DNA from: Sulfurimonas sp. | Lineage (GTDB): Bacteria; Campylobacterota; Campylobacteria; Campylobacterales; Sulfurimonadaceae | Length of the DNA: 64,000 bases | Direction: 5' to 3' | NCBI GenBank assembly: GCA_028687935.1 | Contig: JAQTZE010000001.1 | Span: forward strand, 124,001 to 188,000 | In this document: positions 27,374 to 36,437 of the stretch, in pieces | Position numbering within the stretch: the first letter of the stretch is position 1 | How the letters are laid out: the number at the start of each line of letters is the position of its first letter | The notes under the pieces: generated by a model | Told to the model about the DNA's origin: nothing | Seen by the model: only the letters and a program-made list of their open reading frames with translations | Database searches by the model: none | Translations under genes and position numbers: made by a program

Positions 27374-29881
27374 ATGAAAGCAGTAGTGATGGCAGGCGGG
27401 TTTGGTACAAGAATACAACCACTGACAAACTCTCGTCCAAAACCGATGTTGCCGATCATCAATAGACCGATGATGCAACATACGATGATGAATCTCAAAG
27501 ATTTAGGAATTACAGAATTTATAGTTCTGCTCTACTTTAAACCTGAGATTATTCAAGACTACTTTAAAGACGGAAGTGACTTCGGAATAAAGATTACTTA
27601 TGTTGTTCCTGATGATGATTATGGTACTGCTGGGGCAGTAAAACTGGCACAAGAGCTTATTGGAGATGAAAACTTCATCATCATCAGTGGTGACTTGGTA
27701 ACAGATTTTGATTTCCAAAAAATATTTGACTATCATAAAGAGAAAAAATCAAAACTCACGATTACCCTTACTTCAGTAGATAATCCTTTAGAATTTGGTG
27801 TGGTCATCGCAAATGAAGATGGAAAAATCGAAAAATTCTTAGAAAAGCCGAGCTGGGGTGAGGTCTTTAGTGATACGATCAATACAGGTATCTATATTAT
27901 CGAACCTGAAATACTCAACTATATTCCAAAACATGAAAACTTTGACTTTGCAAAAGATCTCTTTCCGCGTTTGATGCGTGAGGGTATTGAGCTTATGGCA
28001 GGTCACGCTGAGGGTTACTGGCGAGATGTAGGAAATCCAGAGAGTTATCGTGATGTTTATGATGATTTGCTTAGTGGAAAAGTAAACTTCAAGATGCCTG
28101 GTATAAAAACTCTCTTTCCTGATGGCGTTTTATATAGTGATGCAGCCTATACACTCGATAAAAGTATCGAGATTATTGGAACTGTCGTGCTTGGGAAAAA
28201 TATTATGCTTGAAGCAGGTGTCAAGCTTAACAATGTCGTCCTTGGGGATAACGTATATATAGGAGCTGATTGTAAAATCCGTAACTCTGTTATGTGGGAA
28301 AACGTATCTGTAGGAAGAAACGCAATGCTTGATGGCTGTGTTATTTGTAACGATACTGTCATCGGGAAAAACTTCACAGTCAAAGCGGGATTGATTTTGG
28401 CAGAAGGGTGCGAAATAGGGCAGCTTGTCAATGTTGAAAAAGATGTGACGATTTGGTCAAATAAAGTCATTGAAGATGCTGCTATCATCAGTAACAGTCT
28501 TATTCTAGGAAGCAAATACAAAAACTCTATCTTTGAAAATGGGATGGTTGTGGGACACTCAAATGTTGAACTCTCCTGTGAAATGGCAACAAAACTTGCA
28601 GAAGCTTTTGGTGCCCAGTTACCAGTAGGTTCTACGGTTCTTATTTCCCGTGATTATCATAAAAATTCGCGAATGCTCAAGCGTGCATTTTTAGGTGGTC
28701 TACTCTCAGCGGGTATCAACGTCATAGATTATAAAGATATTCCTTCAGCAGTACTTCGTTGTAGCCTCTCTTTCAATGAACACTATACTGCGGGTGTACA
28801 TTTTCGCCAAAAGATTGATGATCCGACAAGTACAGTGGTGACTTTTTATAACAATGAAGCACTTCGCATAAATACAGATATCTCTAAAAAAGTGGAGAAA
28901 GCTTTTTTCAAAGAGAGCTTTAGACGCGTGGATTATTCAAAGATAGGTCAGATATTTGAGTCAGACCATATTAAAGAATATGAAACATATAAAGATGGGA
29001 TGAAACAGCAACTCGAATCACATATGTTCAAGTGTGTGGATTGCCGTATAGCTGTGGATATGTTGCATGGAATGGCTTCTGAAGTCTTTCCTGATATTCT
29101 CAATGAACTGGGAGTTGAGAACATTATGTTTAATGCCTATCAGGATGAAAATGCTCTTGCAAACATCAATCAGCTCATCAAGCAGTCTCACCATGACATG
29201 AGCGCCGTTGTGAAGGCACTTAATTTAAACGCAGGATTCCTTCTCTATCCTTATGGACAGCGTCTTGATATTATGTGTGATCAGGGCGAGGTGCTTGGAA
29301 AACAGACTGCACTGTATGTAGTGCTGACACTCTTAAATATGGAAGCAAAGTCTTTGGAGGTGAAAAAGCGTGTTTTCCTTCCTACTTGGGCTGCGGATAT
29401 TGTCTATTTTGATTCTTTAGATATCGAACGCGGACAGTATTTTAACTTTACGATCAAACAGATGAAAAAATATGATTTGGTTGCAACGGGTGAGGGGAAC
29501 TTTGCGTTTACAGAGTTCGCGACACACAGAGATTCTATGTATGCTACATTAAAAATACTAGAGATGGTTCTAAAATTTGATGTGAAGCTCTCAGCTATTA
29601 TCAAATCTTTGCCGAGTTTTCATTACACTACGACGCAGGTCAAATGTACACAGGCGATGAAGGGTAAAATGATGCGTATGTTCCTTGAAGATGCCAAAGG
29701 AAAAGAGGCTTCTACTCTTGATGGAGTGAAAATATGGCTGGATGAAAATGACTGGATACTGATGATTCCTGATCAATATGATGATGCACTCAATCTTTAT
29801 ATTCAAGCTGCGACAGATGTAAAAGGCGAAGAGATATTAGCGACTTATAGTGCGAAGATCGAAGCATGGTCGAAAGCATAA
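27374..29881 (+). CDS. Sugar nucleotidyltransferase fused to a degenerate phosphohexomutase
   Basis: 835 aa in three parts. Residues 1-230 are a nucleotidyltransferase with VVMAGGFGTRIQPLTNSRPK and SGDLVTDF. Residues 250-385 are left-handed beta-helix repeats. The rest resembles a phosphomannomutase/phosphoglucomutase. The mutase lacks the Ser-His-Asn-Pro loop (about 473-485 reads AGVHFRQKIDDP) and the DGDxDR metal loop (about 621-632 reads GFLLYPYGQRLD), so it is probably not catalytic. Annotated relatives are called mannose-1-P guanylyltransferases. Here, with no glgC nearby, it might make the glucosyl donor for GlgA; that is inference. Confidence 0.85.
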   Translation: MKAVVMAGGFGTRIQPLTNSRPKPMLPIINRPMMQHTMMNLKDLGITEFIVLLYFKPEIIQDYFKDGSDFGIKITYVVPDDDYGTAGAVKLAQELIGDENFIIISGDLVTDFDFQKIFDYHKEKKSKLTITLTSVDNPLEFGVVIANEDGKIEKFLEKPSWGEVFSDTINTGIYIIEPEILNYIPKHENFDFAKDLFPRLMREGIELMAGHAEGYWRDVGNPESYRDVYDDLLSGKVNFKMPGIKTLFPDGVLYSDAAYTLDKSIEIIGTVVLGKNIMLEAGVKLNNVVLGDNVYIGADCKIRNSVMWENVSVGRNAMLDGCVICNDTVIGKNFTVKAGLILAEGCEIGQLVNVEKDVTIWSNKVIEDAAIISNSLILGSKYKNSIFENGMVVGHSNVELSCEMATKLAEAFGAQLPVGSTVLISRDYHKNSRMLKRAFLGGLLSAGINVIDYKDIPSAVLRCSLSFNEHYTAGVHFRQKIDDPTSTVVTFYNNEALRINTDISKKVEKAFFKESFRRVDYSKIGQIFESDHIKEYETYKDGMKQQLESHMFKCVDCRIAVDMLHGMASEVFPDILNELGVENIMFNAYQDENALANINQLIKQSHHDMSAVVKALNLNAGFLLYPYGQRLDIMCDQGEVLGKQTALYVVLTLLNMEAKSLEVKKRVFLPTWAADIVYFDSLDIERGQYFNFTIKQMKKYDLVATGEGNFAFTEFATHRDSMYATLKILEMVLKFDVKLSAIIKSLPSFHYTTTQVKCTQAMKGKMMRMFLEDAKGKEASTLDGVKIWLDENDWILMIPDQYDDALNLYIQAATDVKGEEILATYSAKIEAWSKA

Positions 29882-29883
29882 AT

Positions 29884-31914
29884 ATGAAAACATCACTCAA
29901 CCTCTGTTTCTTTTGGCATATGCACCAACCAGACTACAGAGGTAGTGACGGGGTGATGAGTATGCCTTGGGTCTTTTTGCATGCGATAAAAGACTACTAT
30001 GAGATGCCTTGGCTTCTGAGCCGCTATAAGGGTCTCAAAGCGACCTTCAATATTACCTCTCCTCTTATAGAACAGCTCAACCTCTATGCAGATCCGCTGA
30101 AAACTGACTACTTTTTAGCGCTTTGGGAGATGCACCCATCCAAGCTTGATAGCGTACAAAAAGAGCGCCTTATCAAGACCTGTAAATCAACGCAGTATGA
30201 AACTATGGTAAAACCCATAGATACTTTTCGTATCTTATATGAGCAAGAGACTCTGAGTGATGAGGAACTTATAGACTTTGAAGTTGCGTTTATGCTTGCA
30301 TGGTGTGGGAACTATCTTCGTCAAGAAAATGCACTTATAAAAGAACTTTTCGCAAAAGAAAAGGGGTATACACAAAAGGACAAGAGTGACTTACTTCTCT
30401 CTTTGACTGCGTTTGTCCAGACTATCTTGCCTTTTTATGCGCGTTTACAAAAAGAAGGGGTGATTTCACTCTCGACGACACCCTACAACCATCCGATACT
30501 CCCTTTGCTTTTAGATATGCAAAATGCCAAAAGAGCAAATGAACATACAACTCTGCCTCAAACGCCTCTTTCACTTAGAGATGATGCGATCGAGCAAGTA
30601 TCACGAGCTATAGACTTGTATGAAGAGACATTTTTGCAAAAACCTACAGGATTTTGGCCTGCAGAAGGTGCAGTTGACGCGGCTAGTGTTGAGATATATA
30701 AAGAGCATGGACTCTCATGGATAGCGACGGATGAAGCTATTTTGTTCCGTTCACTTGGAGATGATAATCGCTCAAAACTTTACAAAGCCTATGATTACAA
30801 TGGTATGACGATGGGCTTTCGTGACCATGGTTTGAGTGATCTTATTGGTTTTACCTATAGATTTAAATCAGGTGCTGAGGCAAGTGAACATTTTATGGCA
30901 TCACTTGAACCCATAGCAAAAACGCAGGAAGATGCAACAGTTTTTGTCATTCTTGATGGAGAGAATGCCTGGGAATTTTTTCATAACAATGCCTATGACT
31001 TTTTTACAGCGCTTTATGAGCGTTTCTCAAAGAGTACTTGGTGTAAGACAGTGACGATGGATGAAGTCTCTCAGTTGCCAAACAAGGGAATTTTGCCTGA
31101 ACTAGCTCCAGGAAGCTGGATACACGGGAACTTTGATACTTGGTCAGGACACAGTGAAAAAAATCGTGCTTGGGAACTTATCTATCAGACAAAACGCGAT
31201 GTGGGACATCATATTGAGAGAGTCTCTGAAGATGTTGCAAAAGAGATACGCTTTCACTTCTTAGCTTCAGAGTGCAGTGACTGGTTTTGGTGGTATGGTG
31301 ATGACCATGTGACAGAGTTCGCTCTGGAATTTGATGCACTATTTCGTGAACATCTTATCAAGATTTTTGAGCTTATGGGGATGCAAGCTCCTGCTGACTT
31401 ATATATGCCTATTATCTCACATAAAAGTACAGTCTCTTTTTTACTTAAACCACAGCTTTCTATCTCTCCACTTATTGATGGGAAAAACAGCTCCTTTTTT
31501 GAGTGGCTTGGCAGTGGAAGTATTGATGAGAGTAAGATATTCTCAACGATGGACAAAGTCCGTGGCCCTATAGAAAAGATTTACTATGGGCATGATGACA
31601 AGGCGATTTACCTTGCGTTTGAAGGCGATGTAGCTGCTTTGGCTATGTCCAACTTGCACATACAAATCATCACAGAAGAGACGGGTGAGCTATTGCATTT
31701 TAAGATGAATGAAGGGTACAATCAAGAAGGAGTCGAACTAGTTGTGGATGAACGTATAGAAGTATCACTTGCACGTTGGCACTTTAAAGAGTATGGTAAG
31801 GTTCACCTGCGTTTTGAGATTGTAAAGGGAACGGAGATTATCCAAACGATGCCAGGATATGGAGCGCTTTATATAGATTTAGATGAGAGTTATGCCTCAA
31901 ACTGGTTTGTGTAA
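29884..31914 (+). CDS. GH57 glycoside hydrolase (amylopullulanase-like)
   Basis: 676 aa from the ATG at 29884, two bases after the preceding stop; an in-frame ATG at 29866 overlaps that gene. Family GH57 marks: FFWHMHQPDYRG at the start, TPYNHPILPLL, the nucleophile region TGFWPAEGAVD near 258, and ILDGENAWEFF near 356 with the likely acid/base Asp, then TWSGHSEKNRAW. A C-terminal beta-rich part follows (after about 500). Such enzymes cut or debranch alpha-glucans. It is intracellular (no signal peptide) and is the second gene of the rightward glycogen operon. Confidence 0.88.
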   Translation: MKTSLNLCFFWHMHQPDYRGSDGVMSMPWVFLHAIKDYYEMPWLLSRYKGLKATFNITSPLIEQLNLYADPLKTDYFLALWEMHPSKLDSVQKERLIKTCKSTQYETMVKPIDTFRILYEQETLSDEELIDFEVAFMLAWCGNYLRQENALIKELFAKEKGYTQKDKSDLLLSLTAFVQTILPFYARLQKEGVISLSTTPYNHPILPLLLDMQNAKRANEHTTLPQTPLSLRDDAIEQVSRAIDLYEETFLQKPTGFWPAEGAVDAASVEIYKEHGLSWIATDEAILFRSLGDDNRSKLYKAYDYNGMTMGFRDHGLSDLIGFTYRFKSGAEASEHFMASLEPIAKTQEDATVFVILDGENAWEFFHNNAYDFFTALYERFSKSTWCKTVTMDEVSQLPNKGILPELAPGSWIHGNFDTWSGHSEKNRAWELIYQTKRDVGHHIERVSEDVAKEIRFHFLASECSDWFWWYGDDHVTEFALEFDALFREHLIKIFELMGMQAPADLYMPIISHKSTVSFLLKPQLSISPLIDGKNSSFFEWLGSGSIDESKIFSTMDKVRGPIEKIYYGHDDKAIYLAFEGDVAALAMSNLHIQIITEETGELLHFKMNEGYNQEGVELVVDERIEVSLARWHFKEYGKVHLRFEIVKGTEIIQTMPGYGALYIDLDESYASNWFV

Positions 31915-31938
31915 TAAAAATATGAAATGGAAAATAAG

Positions 31939-33999
31939 ATGAGTAGACATACGACAAAATTACTTTTTGGGATTCACATGCATCAGCCGGTTGATAACTT
32001 CGACTGGGTGATAGAAAAGGGTGTAGAAATATGCTACGGCCCATTTTTTGAAGTGATGAGCAGATATCCTGACTTTCGCTTTGCCGTACACTGTAGCGGT
32101 TGGCTGATGGAGCAGATACAAGAAAAACATCCAAAACTCTATAAACAGATCACTACTCTTGCAAAAAAAGGGAGTATCGAGTTTTTTGGCGCAGGTTATT
32201 ATGAGCCGATACTTAGCGTTATCCCATCACAAGATAGAGTAGCGCAGATAGATCTTCTGAGTAAATCTATCAAAAAACAGTTCAAACAGACTCCTGAGGG
32301 ACTTTGGCTGACAGAGCGTGTTTGGGAATCTTCACTGATACCTGATTTGGCAAAAGCGGGTATCAAATATACGGTGATGGATGATTATCATTTTCAATGT
32401 GCGGGCTTTGATGAAGAAATTCTTGATGGTTACTACATGAGCGAAGAGGGCGGTGAAGAGATCGGACTCTTTCCTATCAGCAAAAAACTGCGTTACGCAC
32501 TTCCGTTTTTGAATGTCAATAGTGCCATAGAAGCAATCAAGTCCTATACAAGAGAAGAAAACTCTGCGGCTATTATCTTTGATGATGCAGAGAAGTTTGG
32601 AATGTGGCCAGGAACACATGAATGGGTCTATGAAAAAGGATGGTTAGAGCGTTTTGTGCAGGCTGTTTTGGCAGATGAGAGTATAGAGACTATGCACTAT
32701 GGCGAATACTTTGCAAAAGAGCGTACACGCGGTATCGCCTACTTGCCAAATGTTTCCTATTATGAGATGGGAGAGTGGAGTCTGCGCGCTGAAGATACAC
32801 TCAAGCTTGAAGCACTTAAAGATGAGATGGGCTTTGAACGGTATGAGAGAGAGGGTGTGAAGTTTCTCAAAGGCGGTATCTGGAAAAACTTCCTTGTCAA
32901 ATATGAAGAGAGTAACCGTATCCACAAACGCAGCCTTGAACTCTCAAAAGCAAGAGAGAGTGTCAAAAAGCCGAGTTTTGATAAAGCGCTCTATAAAGCA
33001 CAGACAAATGATTCCCTCTGGCATGGCGTTTTTGGCGGTTTGTATCTGCCAAATCTGCGCGATAGTGCTTATCGCTATATCATCGAAGCAGAAGATATCC
33101 GTTATGGTAAAAAAACAGTGCTTGAGTCGGATACAAATGAGCTTGATGGCTATCTCAAAGTAAAAGCCGTAACTCCAAAAAATATCTTCCGTTTTGACGC
33201 TGCTCATGGTGGTCAGATGGTAGAGTTTGATAGTCGTAAAGAGTGCTTTAACTGGCAAAATACATTGACGCGAAGAAAAGAGGCTTACCATCAGCGTCTG
33301 CTTGAAGAGCCAAAAGAGAGACCAAAGTCTGATGTTGTAATCGATGGCATCGATACGATTCACCATGCCGATGCGAAAATCGATGCGACACTCAAAGATG
33401 CGCTCATTTATGATTGGTATCTCAAAAACTCTTTTGTAGATCATATCAGTGATATGAATTTCAATGGAGATAATTTCCGTCATTGTAATTTTCGTGAATT
33501 TGGGGATTTTGCAAATCAGCCATTTGAATGTGCGCAAGAGAAAGAGAGTGTGACATTTACGCGCAATGGCGGACTCTATTTGCCACAAAAAGCAGCCACA
33601 TTCATGAGTAAAATATACACACCAAACGCAGAAGGCTTTGCGTTTGAAATAGCGCTTACAAGCGAGGCAAAAGGAAGTTTCAATTATGTTTTAGAACATA
33701 ACTTTCACTTTGGAGCGTATGAGAATATCAGTGTAAATGGTGAAATACTCAAAGAAGATGGCATGCTGAGTAGTGTAAAAACTCTTGAAATCTATGATGC
33801 TTTTTTGCAAAAAACTATCTCAATTACCCTTGACTCTGTGTGTGATATCTACTATTTTCAACTCAAAACGCTCTCCCAAAGTGAAGAGGGTTTTGATTTG
33901 AGTGTGCAGGGTGTGAGTTTTGCTATGGTTCTTCCTTTTGAAAAAACGCTGAGACTCAAAGGAACTTTGGAGGTGCTTGATGTCCCAAATCAGATATGA
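31939..33999 (+). CDS. GH57 glucanotransferase/alpha-amylase with DUF1925-DUF1926 domains
   Basis: 686 aa from the ATG at 31939, preceded by GGAAAATAAG; an ATG at 31927 is the alternative. FGIHMHQPVDNFDW opens the GH57 domain. GLWLTERVWESSL near 122 holds the catalytic Glu and FDDAEKFGMWPGTHEW near 214 the Asp. The middle and C-terminal parts (YLPNVSYYEMGEWSL, then beta-rich region) fit the DUF1925 and DUF1926 modules of 4-alpha-glucanotransferases. It would remodel chain length of the glucan. Its end overlaps the GalT-like gene by 20 bases. Two copies of the 8-mer CAAACGCA face each other inside it at 33623-33646. Confidence 0.88.
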   Translation: MSRHTTKLLFGIHMHQPVDNFDWVIEKGVEICYGPFFEVMSRYPDFRFAVHCSGWLMEQIQEKHPKLYKQITTLAKKGSIEFFGAGYYEPILSVIPSQDRVAQIDLLSKSIKKQFKQTPEGLWLTERVWESSLIPDLAKAGIKYTVMDDYHFQCAGFDEEILDGYYMSEEGGEEIGLFPISKKLRYALPFLNVNSAIEAIKSYTREENSAAIIFDDAEKFGMWPGTHEWVYEKGWLERFVQAVLADESIETMHYGEYFAKERTRGIAYLPNVSYYEMGEWSLRAEDTLKLEALKDEMGFERYEREGVKFLKGGIWKNFLVKYEESNRIHKRSLELSKARESVKKPSFDKALYKAQTNDSLWHGVFGGLYLPNLRDSAYRYIIEAEDIRYGKKTVLESDTNELDGYLKVKAVTPKNIFRFDAAHGGQMVEFDSRKECFNWQNTLTRRKEAYHQRLLEEPKERPKSDVVIDGIDTIHHADAKIDATLKDALIYDWYLKNSFVDHISDMNFNGDNFRHCNFREFGDFANQPFECAQEKESVTFTRNGGLYLPQKAATFMSKIYTPNAEGFAFEIALTSEAKGSFNYVLEHNFHFGAYENISVNGEILKEDGMLSSVKTLEIYDAFLQKTISITLDSVCDIYYFQLKTLSQSEEGFDLSVQGVSFAMVLPFEKTLRLKGTLEVLDVPNQI

Positions 34000-35008
34000 C
34001 CGTCTCCGTGATGCACATGTCATCATCGCACCGGAACGACTCCATAGACCTGATTGCAATATCCAAACAAGAGAGCGACGCGCAGAGAAAAAAGTGTGTC
34101 CTTTTTGTGAGGGCAACGAAGCGCTGACTCCGCCTGAGATCTTTGCTAAACGCAGCTTTAAAAGTTTTGCAAATGAGAAAGGGTGGCAGACGCGTGTTGT
34201 GCCAAATCTTTATAAGGCAGTACAGATAGAAGCAACGCATCAGCATCATTTCGGCTTGTTTGAGTATTGGGAGGGTTTTGGTGCGCATGAAATTATCATC
34301 GATACGCCAGAGCATCATACTTCTATGACCGAGTGGAGTGAAGAAAATGTTATCGCTTGGCTACAGACACTGCGTATACGTGTAGCTGATCTTAGACGCG
34401 ATCACCGCATAGCCTATCTCTCACTTTTCAAAAATGAGGGGGAGCTTGCAGGCTCAACACAAGAACATTCGCACACACAACTTATCGGTTTGCCGCTTAT
34501 CCCAAAAGCGCAAAAAGAAGAGTATCAAAATGCCTATGTACACTATAAACATCATAAACACTCGCTCTTTGAGGAACTTTTAGCTCATGAGGAAGAAGAA
34601 GCGGTACGTATGATTGAAAGTGAGGGTGATTTTAGTGCCTATTGTCCTTATGCAAGCGCCTATCCTTTTGAAGTTGTTCTTGGCTCTAAAAAGGCTTTGG
34701 GACAGATAGATACACTCAGTGATGCAAGTATAGAAGAGCTCGCACCTCTGCTTCTTCGTATACTCAAAAAACTCAAAGCGCAATTGGGTTCTCTTGATTT
34801 TAATCTTGCAATCTCGACTCCACCACTCCAAGAGAGCGGCTTTGAGAGTGATCTATTGGCATCGGTAGATGAGATATACAGATTTTCTATTCGGATTATG
34901 CCACGTATATATAAGTTTGGCGGCTTTGAACATAGCACGGGTGTCATCATTAACCCAGTCGCTCCGGAACTCGCAGCAAAATTACTCAGGGAGAGCAGTC
35001 ATGTCTAA
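33980..35008 (+). CDS. galT: GalT-family hexose-1-phosphate nucleotidylyltransferase
   Basis: 342 aa from ATG 33980, with GGAGG six bases upstream; the TTG at 33977 is less likely. It has zinc cysteines in KVCPFCEGNE near 36-45 and the active-site motif EHSHTQLIGLP, with His163-Ser164-His165 (E. coli GalT has His-Pro-His). No galE, galK or galM is nearby. The setting among glycogen genes suggests it may act on ADP- or UDP-glucose, as the plant ADP-glucose phosphorylase of this family does, rather than on galactose. It overlaps glgA by eight bases. Confidence 0.85.
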   Translation: MSQIRYDRLRDAHVIIAPERLHRPDCNIQTRERRAEKKVCPFCEGNEALTPPEIFAKRSFKSFANEKGWQTRVVPNLYKAVQIEATHQHHFGLFEYWEGFGAHEIIIDTPEHHTSMTEWSEENVIAWLQTLRIRVADLRRDHRIAYLSLFKNEGELAGSTQEHSHTQLIGLPLIPKAQKEEYQNAYVHYKHHKHSLFEELLAHEEEEAVRMIESEGDFSAYCPYASAYPFEVVLGSKKALGQIDTLSDASIEELAPLLLRILKKLKAQLGSLDFNLAISTPPLQESGFESDLLASVDEIYRFSIRIMPRIYKFGGFEHSTGVIINPVAPELAAKLLRESSHV

Positions 35009-36437
35009 ACTATCTTTACTTTTTGTCTCAAGTGAGGTCTATCCTTTCGCCAAAAGCGGAGGACTTGCCGATGTTGCACACGCACTGCCACGTGCCTTAA
35101 ACGCCGAGTATGCTGTAGAAGTTTGTATGCCTTTATACAGTTTTATAGATAGAAAAAAATATAAGATATCAAAACGTTCAGAGCATTTTGATATCACCAT
35201 AGCGAGTGAAGTACATTCCGTAGAATTATATGGATGCAGCTGTGAAGGAATCAATTACTGCTTTATATATTCGCCTCTTCTGTGTGAACGTGAATTTTTA
35301 TATGGTACACCTGAAGAGGGTTACGCAGATAATGCCTTGCGTTTTGGACTTTTTGCCTACGCAGTTGCAGCACTGCTTAAAGAAAAACAACACGAGATTG
35401 TCCATCTCAATGACTGGCAAAGTGCTCTTGTAACCCTTCTTATAAAAGAAGATATGAGTATTAAAACAAAGTCTCTTTTTACTATTCATAACCTTGCATA
35501 TCAAGGACTTTTCCCTCGACATGCACTTGAAGCGCTTGCAATAGATTCAAAACATTTTACTATGGATGCTCTTGAATTTTATCATCAGATGAGCTTTATG
35601 AAGGCGGGCATTGCTTATGCGGATGCTGTGACAACCGTGAGCAAACGCTATGCACAGGAGATTCTTACGCCAGAATTTGGCTGTGGTTTAGAGGGCTTTT
35701 TAAAACATCATGAAAAGAAACTTAGCGGCATAATTAATGGCGTAGACACGGAACATTTTTCACCTGCCAAAGATAAAATGCTTGCTCTTGCCTATGATGA
35801 TCTCAAGGGCAAAGCAGAAAACAAAAAAGCCTCTCTCAAAGAGATTGGTCTTCGTGGTATCAAAAAACCGCTTTTTATATTTATTGGGCGTTTTACTTGG
35901 CAAAAAGGGGTGGATCTGCTCCTTGAAGCACTTCCAAGTATGGCTGCGTTTGATTGTAATATTGCTATATTAGGTCATGGAGAGGCTGGATATACAACAA
36001 AGCTCGAAGAACTTGCAGCGCTGCATAAAAACATCCACCTCTCTTGTATCCATGATGAGTCGCTTTCCCATCAGATGTACGCGGCAGCTGATTTTTTACT
36101 GATGCCCTCACTCTTTGAACCGTGTGGGCTTAGCCAGATGATTGCAATGAATTATGGAGCTATGCCTCTTGTTCATCAAGTTGGCGGACTCAAAGATACG
36201 GTTGTAAGTTATAAAGATTTTGATGACAAAAAAGAAAAAGGCTTCGGTATAGCTTTTAAAAACCCAAACCTCACTGCGTTTTTGGGAGCTTTTGAAGAAG
36301 CTTTGGAACTTTTTGCAAATAAAAGAGAGTACAACAAAATATGTAGACACAATATGTTGTGCGATTTTTCATGGGATAAAAGCGCGCAGGCGTATAGCAA
36401 ACTCTATAAAAAAATCACGCATGGAGAAAAGTCATGA
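35001..36437 (+). CDS. glgA: Glycogen synthase, copy 1
   Basis: GT5 glucosyltransferase, 478 aa. The frame opens upstream at 34869, but the ATG at 35001 has AGGGAGAG upstream and gives the family start KLSLLFVSSEVYPFAKSGGL. Motifs: KSGGLADVAHALPRAL (donor site), IVHLNDWQSAL, FTIHNLAYQG, FIGRFTWQKG near 290, and PSLFEPCGLSQ with the catalytic Glu. It overlaps galT by eight bases and the second glgA by four (ATGA). The two glgA proteins differ clearly. Confidence 0.93.
   Translation: MSKLSLLFVSSEVYPFAKSGGLADVAHALPRALNAEYAVEVCMPLYSFIDRKKYKISKRSEHFDITIASEVHSVELYGCSCEGINYCFIYSPLLCEREFLYGTPEEGYADNALRFGLFAYAVAALLKEKQHEIVHLNDWQSALVTLLIKEDMSIKTKSLFTIHNLAYQGLFPRHALEALAIDSKHFTMDALEFYHQMSFMKAGIAYADAVTTVSKRYAQEILTPEFGCGLEGFLKHHEKKLSGIINGVDTEHFSPAKDKMLALAYDDLKGKAENKKASLKEIGLRGIKKPLFIFIGRFTWQKGVDLLLEALPSMAAFDCNIAILGHGEAGYTTKLEELAALHKNIHLSCIHDESLSHQMYAAADFLLMPSLFEPCGLSQMIAMNYGAMPLVHQVGGLKDTVVSYKDFDDKKEKGFGIAFKNPNLTAFLGAFEEALELFANKREYNKICRHNMLCDFSWDKSAQAYSKLYKKITHGEKS

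Noticed and set aside
32944-33588. A 214-codon minus-strand frame inside the GH57 gene
   Set aside because: It is fully within a well-supported gene, has low-complexity hydrophobic content and no start signal.
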